Shown: piece by piece, positions 23,659 to 31,853 of the stretch | Layout: every line of letters begins with the position of its first letter | How positions within the stretch are numbered: the first letter of the stretch is position 1 | DNA from: Paenibacillus_V sp046244365 | Lineage (GTDB): Bacteria > Bacillota > Bacilli > Paenibacillales > NBRC-103111 | Assembly (NCBI RefSeq): GCF_046244365.1 | Contig: NZ_CP176395.1 | Location: 2,790,001 to 2,854,000, forward strand | Direction of reading: 5' to 3' | Length of the DNA stretch: 64,000 nucleotides | The notes under the pieces: model-generated | What the model was told of the DNA's origin: nothing | Database searches by the model: none | Seen by the model: only the letters and a program-made list of their open reading frames with translations | Program-made: the position numbers and the translations under genes

Positions 23659-24564
23659 ATGAGTATAGCACTTCGCAACATAAAGAAAAACTGGCAACTA
23701 TATCTTATTATTTTGCCTTCCCTCGTTTATTTGATCGTCTTTAAATATGTGCCTATGGCGGGCGTTCAGATCGCTTTCAAAAACTACATGGTGATCAAGG
23801 GCATTTGGGGGAGCGATTGGGTCGGCTTGAAGCATTTCTTCGACTTTTTCCATCTGCCCATCTTCTGGCGCATCATTAAAAATACGGCGCTGCTCAGCTT
23901 GTATTCGCTGGTCGTCGGGTTCCCGGCGCCCATCATCCTGGCACTTGCTCTAAACGAGCTTCGAAACGGGATATTCAAGCGGGCCGTTCAACTGGTGACG
24001 TTCGCGCCGTATTTCATCTCCACGGTCATCATGGTGTCGATCATCATGCTGTTCCTCTCGCCGCAGCTCGGCTTCGTCCATTTCCTGTCCGAGAAGTTCG
24101 GGCTGCCGGCCGAGAACATCATGTCGAAGCCGGAATATTTCAAAACGGTCTATGTGCTTTCCGACGTTTGGCAGTTTACGGGCTACGCATCGGTCATCTA
24201 CATCGCCGCTCTGGCGGGAGTCGATCCGCATCTGTACGAGGCGGCTAAGGTGGACGGCGCTTCCCGGTTTCAGCGTATGATCAGCATCGATCTGCCCAGC
24301 CTGATGCCGACGGCCGTCGTCCTGCTCATACTGAATGCCGGACAAATCATGAACGTCGGGTTCGAAAAGGTGTACCTGATGCAGAATGCGATCAACGTCG
24401 GCACGTCCGAGGTCATTTCCACCTACGTGTACAAAATGGGGCTGGTCGGCGCCAATTTCAGCTTTTCCGCGGCTGTCGGACTGTTCAACTCCATCGTGAA
24501 TTTGCTGCTGCTCATCATCGTCAATTACATCGCCAGAAAAAATTCGGAAACGAGCTTGTGGTAA
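23659..24564 (+). CDS. Sugar ABC transporter permease, LplB type (CUT1)
   Basis: A 301-aa inner membrane permease with about six membrane helices (first at 13-33, IILPSLVYLIVFKYVPMAGV). The EAA loop that docks the ATPase is seen as EAAKVDGASRFQRM around residue 195. FKNYMVIKGIWGSDWVGLKH near the N-terminus is typical of the LplB/YtcP importers for complex oligosaccharides or polysaccharide fragments. AGGAGGAGTAAC precedes the ATG. It is followed by the second permease and the lipoprotein; as usual for this class no ATPase gene is linked, so a shared MsmX-like ATPase elsewhere is expected. Confidence 0.92.
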   Translation: MSIALRNIKKNWQLYLIILPSLVYLIVFKYVPMAGVQIAFKNYMVIKGIWGSDWVGLKHFFDFFHLPIFWRIIKNTALLSLYSLVVGFPAPIILALALNELRNGIFKRAVQLVTFAPYFISTVIMVSIIMLFLSPQLGFVHFLSEKFGLPAENIMSKPEYFKTVYVLSDVWQFTGYASVIYIAALAGVDPHLYEAAKVDGASRFQRMISIDLPSLMPTAVVLLILNAGQIMNVGFEKVYLMQNAINVGTSEVISTYVYKMGLVGANFSFSAAVGLFNSIVNLLLLIIVNYIARKNSETSLW

Positions 24565-24712
24565 ATCGGCACAACGGCGAGCAAGAGGCGAGGCGGCGGC
24601 AAAGCGATAACCCGCGTTCGCTCGCGATGCCTTCATCAATCCGACTAAGAGAGGCTTACCCTATCGCCGTTTAAAGCATCGTATTCATCAAGGGGATCAG
24701 AGGAGGGAGAGC

Positions 24713-25639
24713 ATGAGTCAAACGAGTCCGGCTATTAACGCCCGTTCCGCGGCACGCATTCGGGAGAGCGGCATCGACAAAATATATTTATTTTTCGTGT
24801 ATTTATTCTTGATCGGATGCTTGATCGTAGTAGCCTACCCGCTTATTTATATTTTGAGCTCCTCGTTCAGCTCGTCGTCTGCGGTTATTTCGGGGAAGGT
24901 GTGGCTGCTGCCGGTCGAGCCGACGCTTAAAGGCTACAAGGCGGTGTTTCAAAACCCGCAAATTTTGACGGGCTACGGCAATTCCTTGTTTTACCTTGCG
25001 TTCGGCACGCTGCTGAGCGTAGGGCTGACCATTACGGCGGCCTATCCGTTGTCGCGCAAAGATTTTTACGGACGGAATCTGATTACGGCGCTTTTCGTAT
25101 TCACGATGCTGTTTAGCGGCGGTCTCATTCCTTACTATTTGACAGTCAAAGGTCTTGGGCTGCTGGATACGAGATGGGCGATGATCATTCCGGGTGCGAT
25201 CTCCGTTTGGCAGGTCATCCTGGCAAGGACGTTTTTCCAGACGTCGATCCCTTCGGAGTTGACGGAAGCCGCGCATTTGGACGGCTGCAGCGACTTCAAG
25301 TTCCTGCTTCGCATCGTCCTCCCGTTATCGAAGCCGATTATCGCCGTGCTGGTCTTGATGTATGCGATCGGCTATTGGAATTCATACTTCGAAGCGCTTA
25401 TTTTCCTAAAGTCTTCGAACCTTTACCCGCTGCAGCTCGTTCTTCGGAACATCCTGATATTGAACTCGATCGATCCTACGATGATTAAAGACGTCAAGGA
25501 GCTGGCGGAGCGTCAAGGCTTGAAGGAGCTGCTCAAATATTCCTTGATCGTCGTCGGCAGTGCGCCGGTTCTTATCCTGTATCCGTTTGTCCAAAGGCAT
25601 TTCGTCAAAGGGTTATTAATCGGTTCCCTGAAAGGCTGA
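24713..25639 (+). CDS. Sugar ABC transporter permease, YtcP/AraQ type (CUT1)
   Basis: A 308-aa permease partner of the upstream LplB-type protein. It has six predicted membrane helices, with helix 1 around residues 24-45 (YLFFVYLFLIGCLIVVAYPL) and the EAA-type loop TEAAHLDGCSDFKFL near 185. The end IGSLKG is typical of the family. It lies 148 nt after the first permease on the same strand behind GGAGGGAGAGC. Substrate cannot be named from sequence. Confidence 0.92.
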   Translation: MSQTSPAINARSAARIRESGIDKIYLFFVYLFLIGCLIVVAYPLIYILSSSFSSSSAVISGKVWLLPVEPTLKGYKAVFQNPQILTGYGNSLFYLAFGTLLSVGLTITAAYPLSRKDFYGRNLITALFVFTMLFSGGLIPYYLTVKGLGLLDTRWAMIIPGAISVWQVILARTFFQTSIPSELTEAAHLDGCSDFKFLLRIVLPLSKPIIAVLVLMYAIGYWNSYFEALIFLKSSNLYPLQLVLRNILILNSIDPTMIKDVKELAERQGLKELLKYSLIVVGSAPVLILYPFVQRHFVKGLLIGSLKG

Positions 25640-25725
25640 TATCGGTTACCATGAGAAGGAGTGATGCCGGACACTGTTTGTGCCGGGCTTGTCCCCCTAA
25701 GGGTAAAATCGCAACATGCATAAGC

Positions 25726-25795
25726 TTTGACGATTGTTCGGTTTCGGGCAAACGTATGGCATCCAAAGATGCCGGCAGGCGTTTATCCTGGATTG
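25726..25795 (+). repeat. Dispersed ~80-bp structured repeat, copy C1
   Basis: ATTGTTCGGTTTCGGGCAAACG, a GGCATC-caaa-GATGCC stem and GGCGTTTATCCTGGAT match copies A and B. The stem bases differ from copy B but still pair. Confidence 0.65.
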
Positions 25796-25798
25796 ATC

Positions 25799-25882
25799 AG
25801 AAAGTATATCGTGGAAGTCGCTCTAAATCTCGGTAAACGCGCTTGTCCCTAGAAAGGACGGCGAAGCCGTTTATCCTTGGAT
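25799..25882 (+). repeat. Dispersed ~80-bp structured repeat, copy C2
   Basis: AGAAAGTATATC, CTCGGTAAACGC, a GTCC-ctagaaa-GGAC stem and GCCGTTTATCCTTGGATGG. Directly follows copy C1, so two copies sit in tandem within the importer operon. Confidence 0.65.
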
Positions 25883-25910
25883 GGTTAGGCAAACAAGGGA
25901 GGTTATGAAC

Positions 25911-27617
25911 ATGATCCGTCGGCAAAACAGAAAAACGTGGATGTTTGTAGCTATATTCGTATCCGTAGTCATGCTTGTAGTCGGCTGCACGTCGAATGGC
26001 GGCGAGCCGAATGTTAGCGATAACCCTCAAGCGAGCGCGAGCTCCGACGGAGGGAAGGGATTTAATGCGACCGGCTTCCCGATTTCCAAGGCCAAAATCA
26101 ACATGAGCGCTTTCGCGCCGCAGTCGGCCAACATCGGCGATTTGAACACGAACTGGTTTACGAAATATTTGGAGGAGAAGACGAACATTCATCTAAACTG
26201 GCAGCTCGTTCCCGGGGAAGCGGCGGCTTTGAAGGAGAAAAAGCAGCTGCAGCTGGCGAGCGGCGACTATCCGGATATTTTCATGGATGGTTCGCTGACA
26301 AAGGAGGAACAGCTGCTTTACGGCCAACAAGGCGTGCTCGTTCCGTTAAATAAGCTGATCGATCAATATGCGCCTAACATTAAGAAGGCGTTCAAGGATA
26401 TCCCTTATCTCGAGAAGGCGATTACGGCGCCGGACGGCAACATTTATGCGATTCCGTCGGTAAACGAATGCTATCACTGCCAGTTCTCCGCCAAAATGTG
26501 GGTAAACACCAAATGGCTGCAAAAGCTCGGCATGAGCGCTCCGAAAACGACCGACGATTTCTACAATATGCTGAAAGCGTTTAAGGAGAAGGACCCGAAC
26601 GGAAACGGCAAGGCGGACGAAATCGCGCTTACGGGATCGCCGACCGGCTGGCATACGGATGTCGAGACATTTGTGATGAACGCCTTCGTCTATTTCAATG
26701 CCGACAACAATTATTTTATGATGAACGGCGGCAAGCTCGAAACGTCCGTCGACAAGCCGGGCTTCAAGAAGGGGCTGCAATTCCTCAATAAATTGTACGC
26801 CGAAGGCTTGATCGATAAAGAAGCGTTCACGCAAAAATCCGATGCCCTCACGCAAAAAGGAAACAGCCCGGACGTCGCAATTGCGGGAGCTATACCGGCA
26901 GGCTGGTTCGGCGAGTTTACCGACGCGTCGACGACGGCGACCCGCCACAAGGATTACGACCCGATCGCGCCGCTTACCGGCCCGGATGGCGCTTCGTTCG
27001 CGGCTCACTACATCGGTATCGGCAACTCGGTATTTGCCATCACGAATAAGAATAAGAATCCTGAAGCGGCTATTCGCCTGGCCGATTACTTGTACTCCGA
27101 GGAAGGCACGACGATGTCCAACTTCGGCGAAGAAGGACGAAACTGGGTGAAAGCGGAAGCGAACGACAAAAACACGCGAGGCACGGCCGCCAAATTCAAA
27201 GTGAAAGAAACGTCATACGGCGTCGGTCAAGTGCAAAACGATCACTGGAATCAAATGGGGCCGGGACTCCGTTCGGCGGAATACCGGGAAACCGCCTATG
27301 CGGCCAGCCAAGATCTTTACACGATGGACGGCTTGGAAACCCGCTTGTTCAAAGCGACGAAGGAGCTGTACGAAGGCCATCAGCCGAAGGAAGAGTTCCC
27401 TACGGATATTTTCTTGACGTCGGATCAAGCGAACCAAGTGAAGCAGTTGAAACCGATTATCGTGGATTATGTGAAGCAATCGATGCTCCAATTCATTATG
27501 GGGGCCAAGAGCGTCGACAAAGATTGGGACGCATACGTGAAGGGGCTCAAGGATTCCGGCATGGATCAGTTTATCAAGATCTACCAAGAAGCATACGATA
27601 AAGTGTACAAAAAGTAA
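25911..27617 (+). CDS. Sugar ABC transporter substrate-binding lipoprotein
   Basis: A 568-aa extracytoplasmic binding protein of the LplA type. The signal peptide ends in a lipobox (LVVGC, Cys near residue 24), so it is anchored to the outer face of the membrane. The mature part shows the large SBP fold with LQLASGDYPDIFMDGSLTKE and YAIPSVNECYHCQ, and a C-terminal IMGAKSVDKDWDAYVKGLK. The ATG at 25911 is 8 nt after AAGGGAGG; two earlier in-frame ATGs are too close to or upstream of that site. It is separated from its permeases by 271 nt holding two copies of a dispersed repeat, unusual for an operon interior. Followed by a strong terminator. Confidence 0.92.
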   Translation: MIRRQNRKTWMFVAIFVSVVMLVVGCTSNGGEPNVSDNPQASASSDGGKGFNATGFPISKAKINMSAFAPQSANIGDLNTNWFTKYLEEKTNIHLNWQLVPGEAAALKEKKQLQLASGDYPDIFMDGSLTKEEQLLYGQQGVLVPLNKLIDQYAPNIKKAFKDIPYLEKAITAPDGNIYAIPSVNECYHCQFSAKMWVNTKWLQKLGMSAPKTTDDFYNMLKAFKEKDPNGNGKADEIALTGSPTGWHTDVETFVMNAFVYFNADNNYFMMNGGKLETSVDKPGFKKGLQFLNKLYAEGLIDKEAFTQKSDALTQKGNSPDVAIAGAIPAGWFGEFTDASTTATRHKDYDPIAPLTGPDGASFAAHYIGIGNSVFAITNKNKNPEAAIRLADYLYSEEGTTMSNFGEEGRNWVKAEANDKNTRGTAAKFKVKETSYGVGQVQNDHWNQMGPGLRSAEYRETAYAASQDLYTMDGLETRLFKATKELYEGHQPKEEFPTDIFLTSDQANQVKQLKPIIVDYVKQSMLQFIMGAKSVDKDWDAYVKGLKDSGMDQFIKIYQEAYDKVYKK

Positions 27618-27674
27618 CCGGCGGACGACTGATGACCTGTTCTAACAAAATGATTCGAGGCCAAAAAGAAAATG

Positions 27675-27715
27675 AAAAAGCATCCCGCGCCGTCAGGCGG
27701 CGGGATGCTTTTTCA
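27675..27715. terminator. Strong bidirectional terminator
   Basis: AAAAAGCATCCCGC and GCGGGATGCTTTTT arms form a long stem with an inner GCC/GGC pair. It separates the convergent lipoprotein and yugP-type genes. Confidence 0.9.
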
Positions 27716-27758
27716 TTTGTGGAATGGTTAAGGCCTGTTTCCCTTGAGGGGAAATTGA

Positions 27759-28445
27759 TTAGTCGTCGTTGCGTCCTGTGAAAATCATAATGTACTTGAG
27801 CAGCTCAAGCACGGAAATCAGAGCGGCTGCAACATAGGTCAGCGCAGCGGCATTCAGGACTTTCGCAACGCCGTTCTCTTCTTCGTTGGTGATGAAGCCT
27901 TCGGCTACCATCAGCTCGCGGGCGCGGTTGCTTGCGTTAAACTCGACCGGCAGCGTAACGAGCTGGAATAGGACGGCTGCGGAGAAGAAGATAATACCTA
28001 ACAACAATAGGCCGGGGATAGTTTGAAAAATCAAACCTGCGATGATCAGCAGCGGCGCTACGCCGGAAGCGATGTTGACGACCGGGAACATTTTATGGCG
28101 GGCTACCAGCATCGGATAATGCACTTTGTGTTGAATGGCATGGCCGACCTCGTGGCAAGCGACGGAAATGGCCGATATCGAGCTTTCATAATAGACGGGC
28201 TCGGACAAACGTACGACGCGGTTAATCGGATCGTAGTGGTCGCTGAGCGTTCCCGGCACGGCTTCGATCGGAACGTCGTACAGGCCGTTCGCGTCAAGCA
28301 TTCTGCGGGCTGCGTCATAGCCGGTCATCCCCGACATGGCCCGCTCCTGCGACCAGCGGTTGAAGGTGCTCCGAACCCGGAAAGAGGCCCAGATCGACAA
28401 TCCGAAAGCGATGAAAATCAGAATGTCCATTTTGTGAAAAAACAT
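27759..28445 (-). CDS. YugP-type neutral zinc metallopeptidase
   Basis: A 228-aa membrane zinc protease. It has an N-terminal membrane helix (about 8-25), the zinc motif in SVACHEVGHAIQH near residue 115, and two or three further hydrophobic helices (ASGVAPLLIIAGLIFQTIPG and the C-terminal LISVLELLKYIMIF). This is the DUF2268/YugP (peptidase_M neutral zinc) family found across Firmicutes. ATG at 28445 is placed 8 nt after GGAGG; an upstream ATG at 28460 is less well placed. A MerR regulator gene lies 34 nt upstream on the same strand, so the two are probably cotranscribed. Substrate unknown. Confidence 0.85.
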   Translation of the reverse strand: MFFHKMDILIFIAFGLSIWASFRVRSTFNRWSQERAMSGMTGYDAARRMLDANGLYDVPIEAVPGTLSDHYDPINRVVRLSEPVYYESSISAISVACHEVGHAIQHKVHYPMLVARHKMFPVVNIASGVAPLLIIAGLIFQTIPGLLLLGIIFFSAAVLFQLVTLPVEFNASNRARELMVAEGFITNEEENGVAKVLNAAALTYVAAALISVLELLKYIMIFTGRNDD

Positions 28446-28479
28446 GTCAGTTCCCTCCAAAGAATCGTCTCAGCGTTTC

Positions 28480-28911
28480 TTAAAGAAGCGGACCCTTGTT
28501 TAGAAGAATGAGGAGAGCTTCAATAACGGCTGCGCTTTGCGGGGTAAGCATGTTATACAGATGCTTCGCCTGCTTCGGCTTCAGCTGATCGATCATCGGC
28601 CCCAATTCCTTGACTTCCTTCTCAAGTTGGAGCATATGGTGTTGAATGGATGTCAGCTTATCTGCCACGCCTTCGTCAGGGTTGATTTTATCCCACTGCT
28701 TGAGCTTCTCCTTGATTTCCTCCAAGGTATACTTCTCTTTTTTCATTAGTTCAATACGTTTCAATCGCGCGAAGGTTTCATCCGAATAAAAGCGATAATT
28801 TTTGTCCGACCTCGCTTCGGGACCGATAAGGCCTAGCTTTGTATAATAGTCGATCGTTCGGGGACTCACCCTCGATAATTTCGCTAATTCCCCAATTCGG
28901 TACATTTTCAT
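28480..28911 (-). CDS. MerR-family transcriptional regulator
   Basis: A protein of about 143 aa with an N-terminal MerR winged helix (YRIGELAKLSRVSPRTIDYY, LGLIGPEARSDKNYRFY, FARLKRIELMKKEKYTLEEI) and a long coiled-coil dimerisation helix (HHMLQLEKEVKELGPMIDQL). No metal-binding Cys cluster is seen. The start is uncertain: ATGs at 28911 and 28905 are both possible, and a GTG at 28929 is too close to AAAGG. It is not GlnR itself, whose N-terminus differs. It sits next to the yugP-type gene and divergent from amtB; likely targets are its own operon. Confidence 0.85.
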   Translation of the reverse strand: MKMYRIGELAKLSRVSPRTIDYYTKLGLIGPEARSDKNYRFYSDETFARLKRIELMKKEKYTLEEIKEKLKQWDKINPDEGVADKLTSIQHHMLQLEKEVKELGPMIDQLKPKQAKHLYNMLTPQSAAVIEALLILLNKGPLL

Positions 28912-29047
28912 ATCCCCATCAGAACTCACCCTTTCTTATGTATAAAGAAGCGGCTTGCCCGTCTTCCGCTGAAGGCGTGCTTTAGTCCCATCATACTGAA
29001 TATAAACCATACAGTCAAACGTGATAGTTTTGTGAAAATAGCTTATA

Positions 29048-29064
29048 TGTTATAAATGATAACA
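29048..29064. promoter_or_regulatory. GlnR/TnrA box 1
   Basis: TGTTATAAATGATAACA fits TGTNAN7TNACA exactly and is fully symmetric in its arms. Centre about 115 bp upstream of the predicted amtB transcription start. Confidence 0.8.
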
Positions 29065-29132
29065 TTATAATAGAATTATAGGATGAATGTACGGGTTTTT
29101 AACAAAAAAACGGCGAAAAACAGAAAAATAGG

Positions 29133-29149
29133 TGTTGTAATTCCTAACA
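29133..29149. promoter_or_regulatory. GlnR/TnrA box 2, over the amtB -35
   Basis: TGTTGTAATTCCTAACA differs from TGTNAN7TNACA at one position. It covers the TTGTAA -35 (29136-29141) of amtB, 85 bp from box 1 (eight helical turns). Confidence 0.7.
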
Positions 29150-29164
29150 TGAGTAATGTATAAT
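29136..29164 (+). promoter_or_regulatory. amtB promoter
   Basis: TTGTAA (29136-29141), 17 nt, perfect TATAAT (29159-29164); start predicted near 29171. Confidence 0.7.
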
Positions 29165-29184
29165 GACGACAACAGGCAAATCAA

Positions 29185-29201
29185 TGTTATAAAACCTAAC
29201 A
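29185..29201. promoter_or_regulatory. GlnR/TnrA box 3, in the amtB leader
   Basis: TGTTATAAAACCTAACA fits TGTNAN7TNACA exactly. It lies downstream of the predicted start and just before the ribosome binding site, 52 bp from box 2, suited to roadblock repression. Confidence 0.8.
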
Positions 29202-29217
29202 CAAAGGAGAGGTCAGG

Positions 29218-30618
29218 ATGAAAAGAAAAGTGATGGCGTCTGTTGCGGGGATGCTGCTTTTGTTCCCAACGCTAGCGTTCGCGGAAGACGCGACGGCTGC
29301 ACAGCTGCAATCGGCAATTAACTCGGTATGGGTCATGGTTGCGGCAATACTCGTTATCTTCATGCAAGCGGGCTTCGCATTATTGGAAGCGGGATCCACC
29401 CGGATGAAAAATGCCGGTCACGTCGCCGGTAAAACGATTTTGACTTTCGGGATTTGCGCAGTGGCTTTCTGGGCTGTCGGTTTCGGATTCGCATTCGGCG
29501 ACGGCAACAGCATCATAGGGACGACTGGCTTTTTCGTAAACGGTACGATAGAACAAGCGGAAGCGGCTTTCAGTTCGCTCGGCTTCTCCGATATTAATAT
29601 CAGCATCAAGTTTATGTTCCAGCTCGCTTTTGCAGGCGTATCGCTGGCGATTGCCTTCGGCGGTTTTGCGGAACGCGGCAAGCTTCCGGTTTACTTCATC
29701 TTTAGCATTCTGTTTACGGTCATCATTTATCCGATCGTCGCTCACTGGGTTTGGGGCGGCGGCTGGCTCTCCAAAATCGGCATGCAGGATTTTGCCGGCT
29801 CGACGGTCGTGCATTTGCAAGGCGCAACGGCGGCTTTGGTCGCGACGCTGCTTCTGAAACCGCGTATCGGCAAATATAATAAAGACCGCACGCCTAATTT
29901 GATTCCCGGTCACAACCAAGTTCTTTCGGTCCTCGGCGTCGTTATTCTGTGGATCGGCTGGTTCGGATTTAACCCTGGCAGTACGCTTAGCGCAATGGGA
30001 GACGGCTTCTTCGGCTATATTGCCTTGACGACGAACCTTGCGGCGGCAGCCGGCGGCGTAGCGGCACTCCTTATTTCCTGGATGTACTTCGGCAAAGCGG
30101 ACATTCCAAGCATGTTGAACGGCGTTCTTGCCGCTCTTGTCGCCATTACCGCATCTTGCGCTTACGTCGAGCCCTGGGCGGCGGTCGTTATCGGTGCCAT
30201 CGCAGGTATCATTACCTTCTTTACGGCTCAATGGTTCGAACGAGGCGGCGTGGACGATCCGGTTTTCGCTTTCTCGGTTCACGGTATTGCAGGCGTTTGG
30301 GGAACATTGTCCACGGGTATTTTTGCAACGGAGAAACTGGCTACTCAGAACGGTGTCGGTAAAGCGGGTCTTCTGTACGGCGGCGGATTCGAACAGCTTG
30401 GGGTTCAAGCGCTCGGCGTATTCGGAGCATTCGTGTTCGTCTTCATCATCAGCTTTGTTATCCTTAGCATTCTGAAATATACGGTAGGTCTGCGCGTTAC
30501 GGAAGAAGAAGAAATCGTCGGTCTCGACTTGAGCGAGCACGGCAGCTACGGCTATCCGGAGCAAATGAAGAAAATCGCCGGCGAAGGCGGAGACGCTTCA
30601 CGCTCGACAACGGCTTGA
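29218..30618 (+). CDS. amtB: Ammonium transporter AmtB/NrgA
   Basis: A 466-aa ammonium channel. An N-terminal signal peptide (residues 1-22, ending LAFA) is followed by about eleven hydrophobic helices. Family landmarks: QAGFALLEAGSTRMKNAGHV, GFAERGKLPVYFIFSILFTV, IVAHWVWGGGWLS, DFAGSTVVHLQGATAAL and FSVHGIAGVWGT, which carry the pore and twin-His regions. AAAGGAGAGGTCAGG precedes the ATG. Three GlnR/TnrA boxes control it, so expression should rise under nitrogen limitation. No glnK (PII) gene follows; the next gene is a DUF294-type nucleotidyltransferase instead. Confidence 0.96.
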   Translation: MKRKVMASVAGMLLLFPTLAFAEDATAAQLQSAINSVWVMVAAILVIFMQAGFALLEAGSTRMKNAGHVAGKTILTFGICAVAFWAVGFGFAFGDGNSIIGTTGFFVNGTIEQAEAAFSSLGFSDINISIKFMFQLAFAGVSLAIAFGGFAERGKLPVYFIFSILFTVIIYPIVAHWVWGGGWLSKIGMQDFAGSTVVHLQGATAALVATLLLKPRIGKYNKDRTPNLIPGHNQVLSVLGVVILWIGWFGFNPGSTLSAMGDGFFGYIALTTNLAAAAGGVAALLISWMYFGKADIPSMLNGVLAALVAITASCAYVEPWAAVVIGAIAGIITFFTAQWFERGGVDDPVFAFSVHGIAGVWGTLSTGIFATEKLATQNGVGKAGLLYGGGFEQLGVQALGVFGAFVFVFIISFVILSILKYTVGLRVTEEEEIVGLDLSEHGSYGYPEQMKKIAGEGGDASRSTTA

Positions 30619-30655
30619 TTCCGATAGACAAACGATGATCTTAGGGGGAAGCTGC

Positions 30656-31750
30656 ATGCTTGCATTCGTTCCGGAACGGTCGGTATTCGCGCAAATCAAG
30701 CAAGCGTCCGGCGTCGAGGAGCTTCGCGGCATTCGCGAGGGGCTCCATACCGAATGGCTTAAGCAGCTTCCCGACTCTGTAGACGGAGATTGGCATACAG
30801 AGGTAAACGGCATACACGACGCTTTAATTCGCCGCACGATTGAGCTCGCGGAAATGAAGCTTGCGGAACAGGGAGAGGGAACTCCTCCTGTTCCTTACGT
30901 GTTTGTGCTGTTCGGAAGCGGCGGGCGTTCGGAGCAAACGCTTTGCAGCGATCAAGATAACGGACTGATCTATGCCGACTCCGGGCCGCTTACGGCCATG
31001 AGGGCGGATTCGTATTTTCAGAAGCTTGCCGAAACGATCGTCGCCGGGCTGATTGCGCTAGGCTATCCTCCATGCAGTGGGGAAGTGTTATGCAGTAACC
31101 GCTTATGGAGGCGGCCGGTATCGGCATGGCGCAAAACGTTGAGAGACTGGCTGATCGACCGAACGTGGGAAAATGTGCGCTACCTGCTTGTCGTTGCGGA
31201 TATGCGGCCGGTGTACGGAGAAGCCGATTTGGCGGTTCAGGTTGCGGAAGAACTGCATCGTTATATGAAGGAACATCGGGGGTCTTTAAAAGAATTGCTG
31301 GCCAACACCATCCACCGCAAAGTATCGCTAACGCCCTTCGGACGGCTGGTGACGGAACGTTACGGTGAGGATGCCGGCGGTGTAGATATCAAGTATGGCT
31401 GCTACATTCCGTTCGTGAATGCGGTCCGCCTGCTGGCGCTGCAGCGCAATCAGCATGAACCCACTACGCTTGGACGAATCCGCGCCTTGCAGGCGTGCGG
31501 AGAGCTTACGCGAAGCGATGCGTCTTACTGGACGGATGCATTCTTGCGCATATTGAAGCTGCGCGCCCAAACGCCGATCCAAGTAGAGGGAGGCGTTTAC
31601 CAGACAAGAGGGAAGCTGACGGCCGGCCAGCTTACGCGCGAAAGAATGCGGGAACTGAAGCTCTGCCTCCGTGCAGGCATGGAAGCGGCAAAGCATGTAC
31701 ACAAGTCGGTATCCGCCGACTTGGCTGCCGTACGCGGGAACGAGGAGTAA
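30656..31750 (+). CDS. DUF294-type nucleotidyltransferase (GlnD-like catalytic motif)
   Basis: A 364-aa soluble protein. The central domain has the nucleotidyltransferase motif GSGGRSEQTLCSDQDN around residue 95, like the uridylyltransferase core of GlnD and the DUF294 family, and the later DUF294_C-like helical domain (LTPFGRLVTE, IDIKYG-like VDIKYG, NAVRLLALQR). It could nucleotidylate a protein partner. No HD, ACT or CBS domains are seen, so it is a minimal form. It begins 38 nt after amtB behind AGGGGGAAGCTGC and is presumably under the same GlnR control, suggesting a nitrogen-signalling role. Frame extends to 30635 without a binding site. Substrate unproven. Confidence 0.8.
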   Translation: MLAFVPERSVFAQIKQASGVEELRGIREGLHTEWLKQLPDSVDGDWHTEVNGIHDALIRRTIELAEMKLAEQGEGTPPVPYVFVLFGSGGRSEQTLCSDQDNGLIYADSGPLTAMRADSYFQKLAETIVAGLIALGYPPCSGEVLCSNRLWRRPVSAWRKTLRDWLIDRTWENVRYLLVVADMRPVYGEADLAVQVAEELHRYMKEHRGSLKELLANTIHRKVSLTPFGRLVTERYGEDAGGVDIKYGCYIPFVNAVRLLALQRNQHEPTTLGRIRALQACGELTRSDASYWTDAFLRILKLRAQTPIQVEGGVYQTRGKLTAGQLTRERMRELKLCLRAGMEAAKHVHKSVSADLAAVRGNEE

Positions 31751-31853
31751 AGCGCATGCATGTACGGTTGGTTTCGGGCCCTGCAATGTAGACGGATGAA
31801 GCTGCCGAAGCATTTTCGTCACTTTGTGGGGATTAGGATTGGAGGCGATCCGC

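Noticed and set aside
25651..25836. 61-codon frame between the permease and lipoprotein genes
   Set aside because: No ribosome binding site, and it is made of the two dispersed repeat copies.
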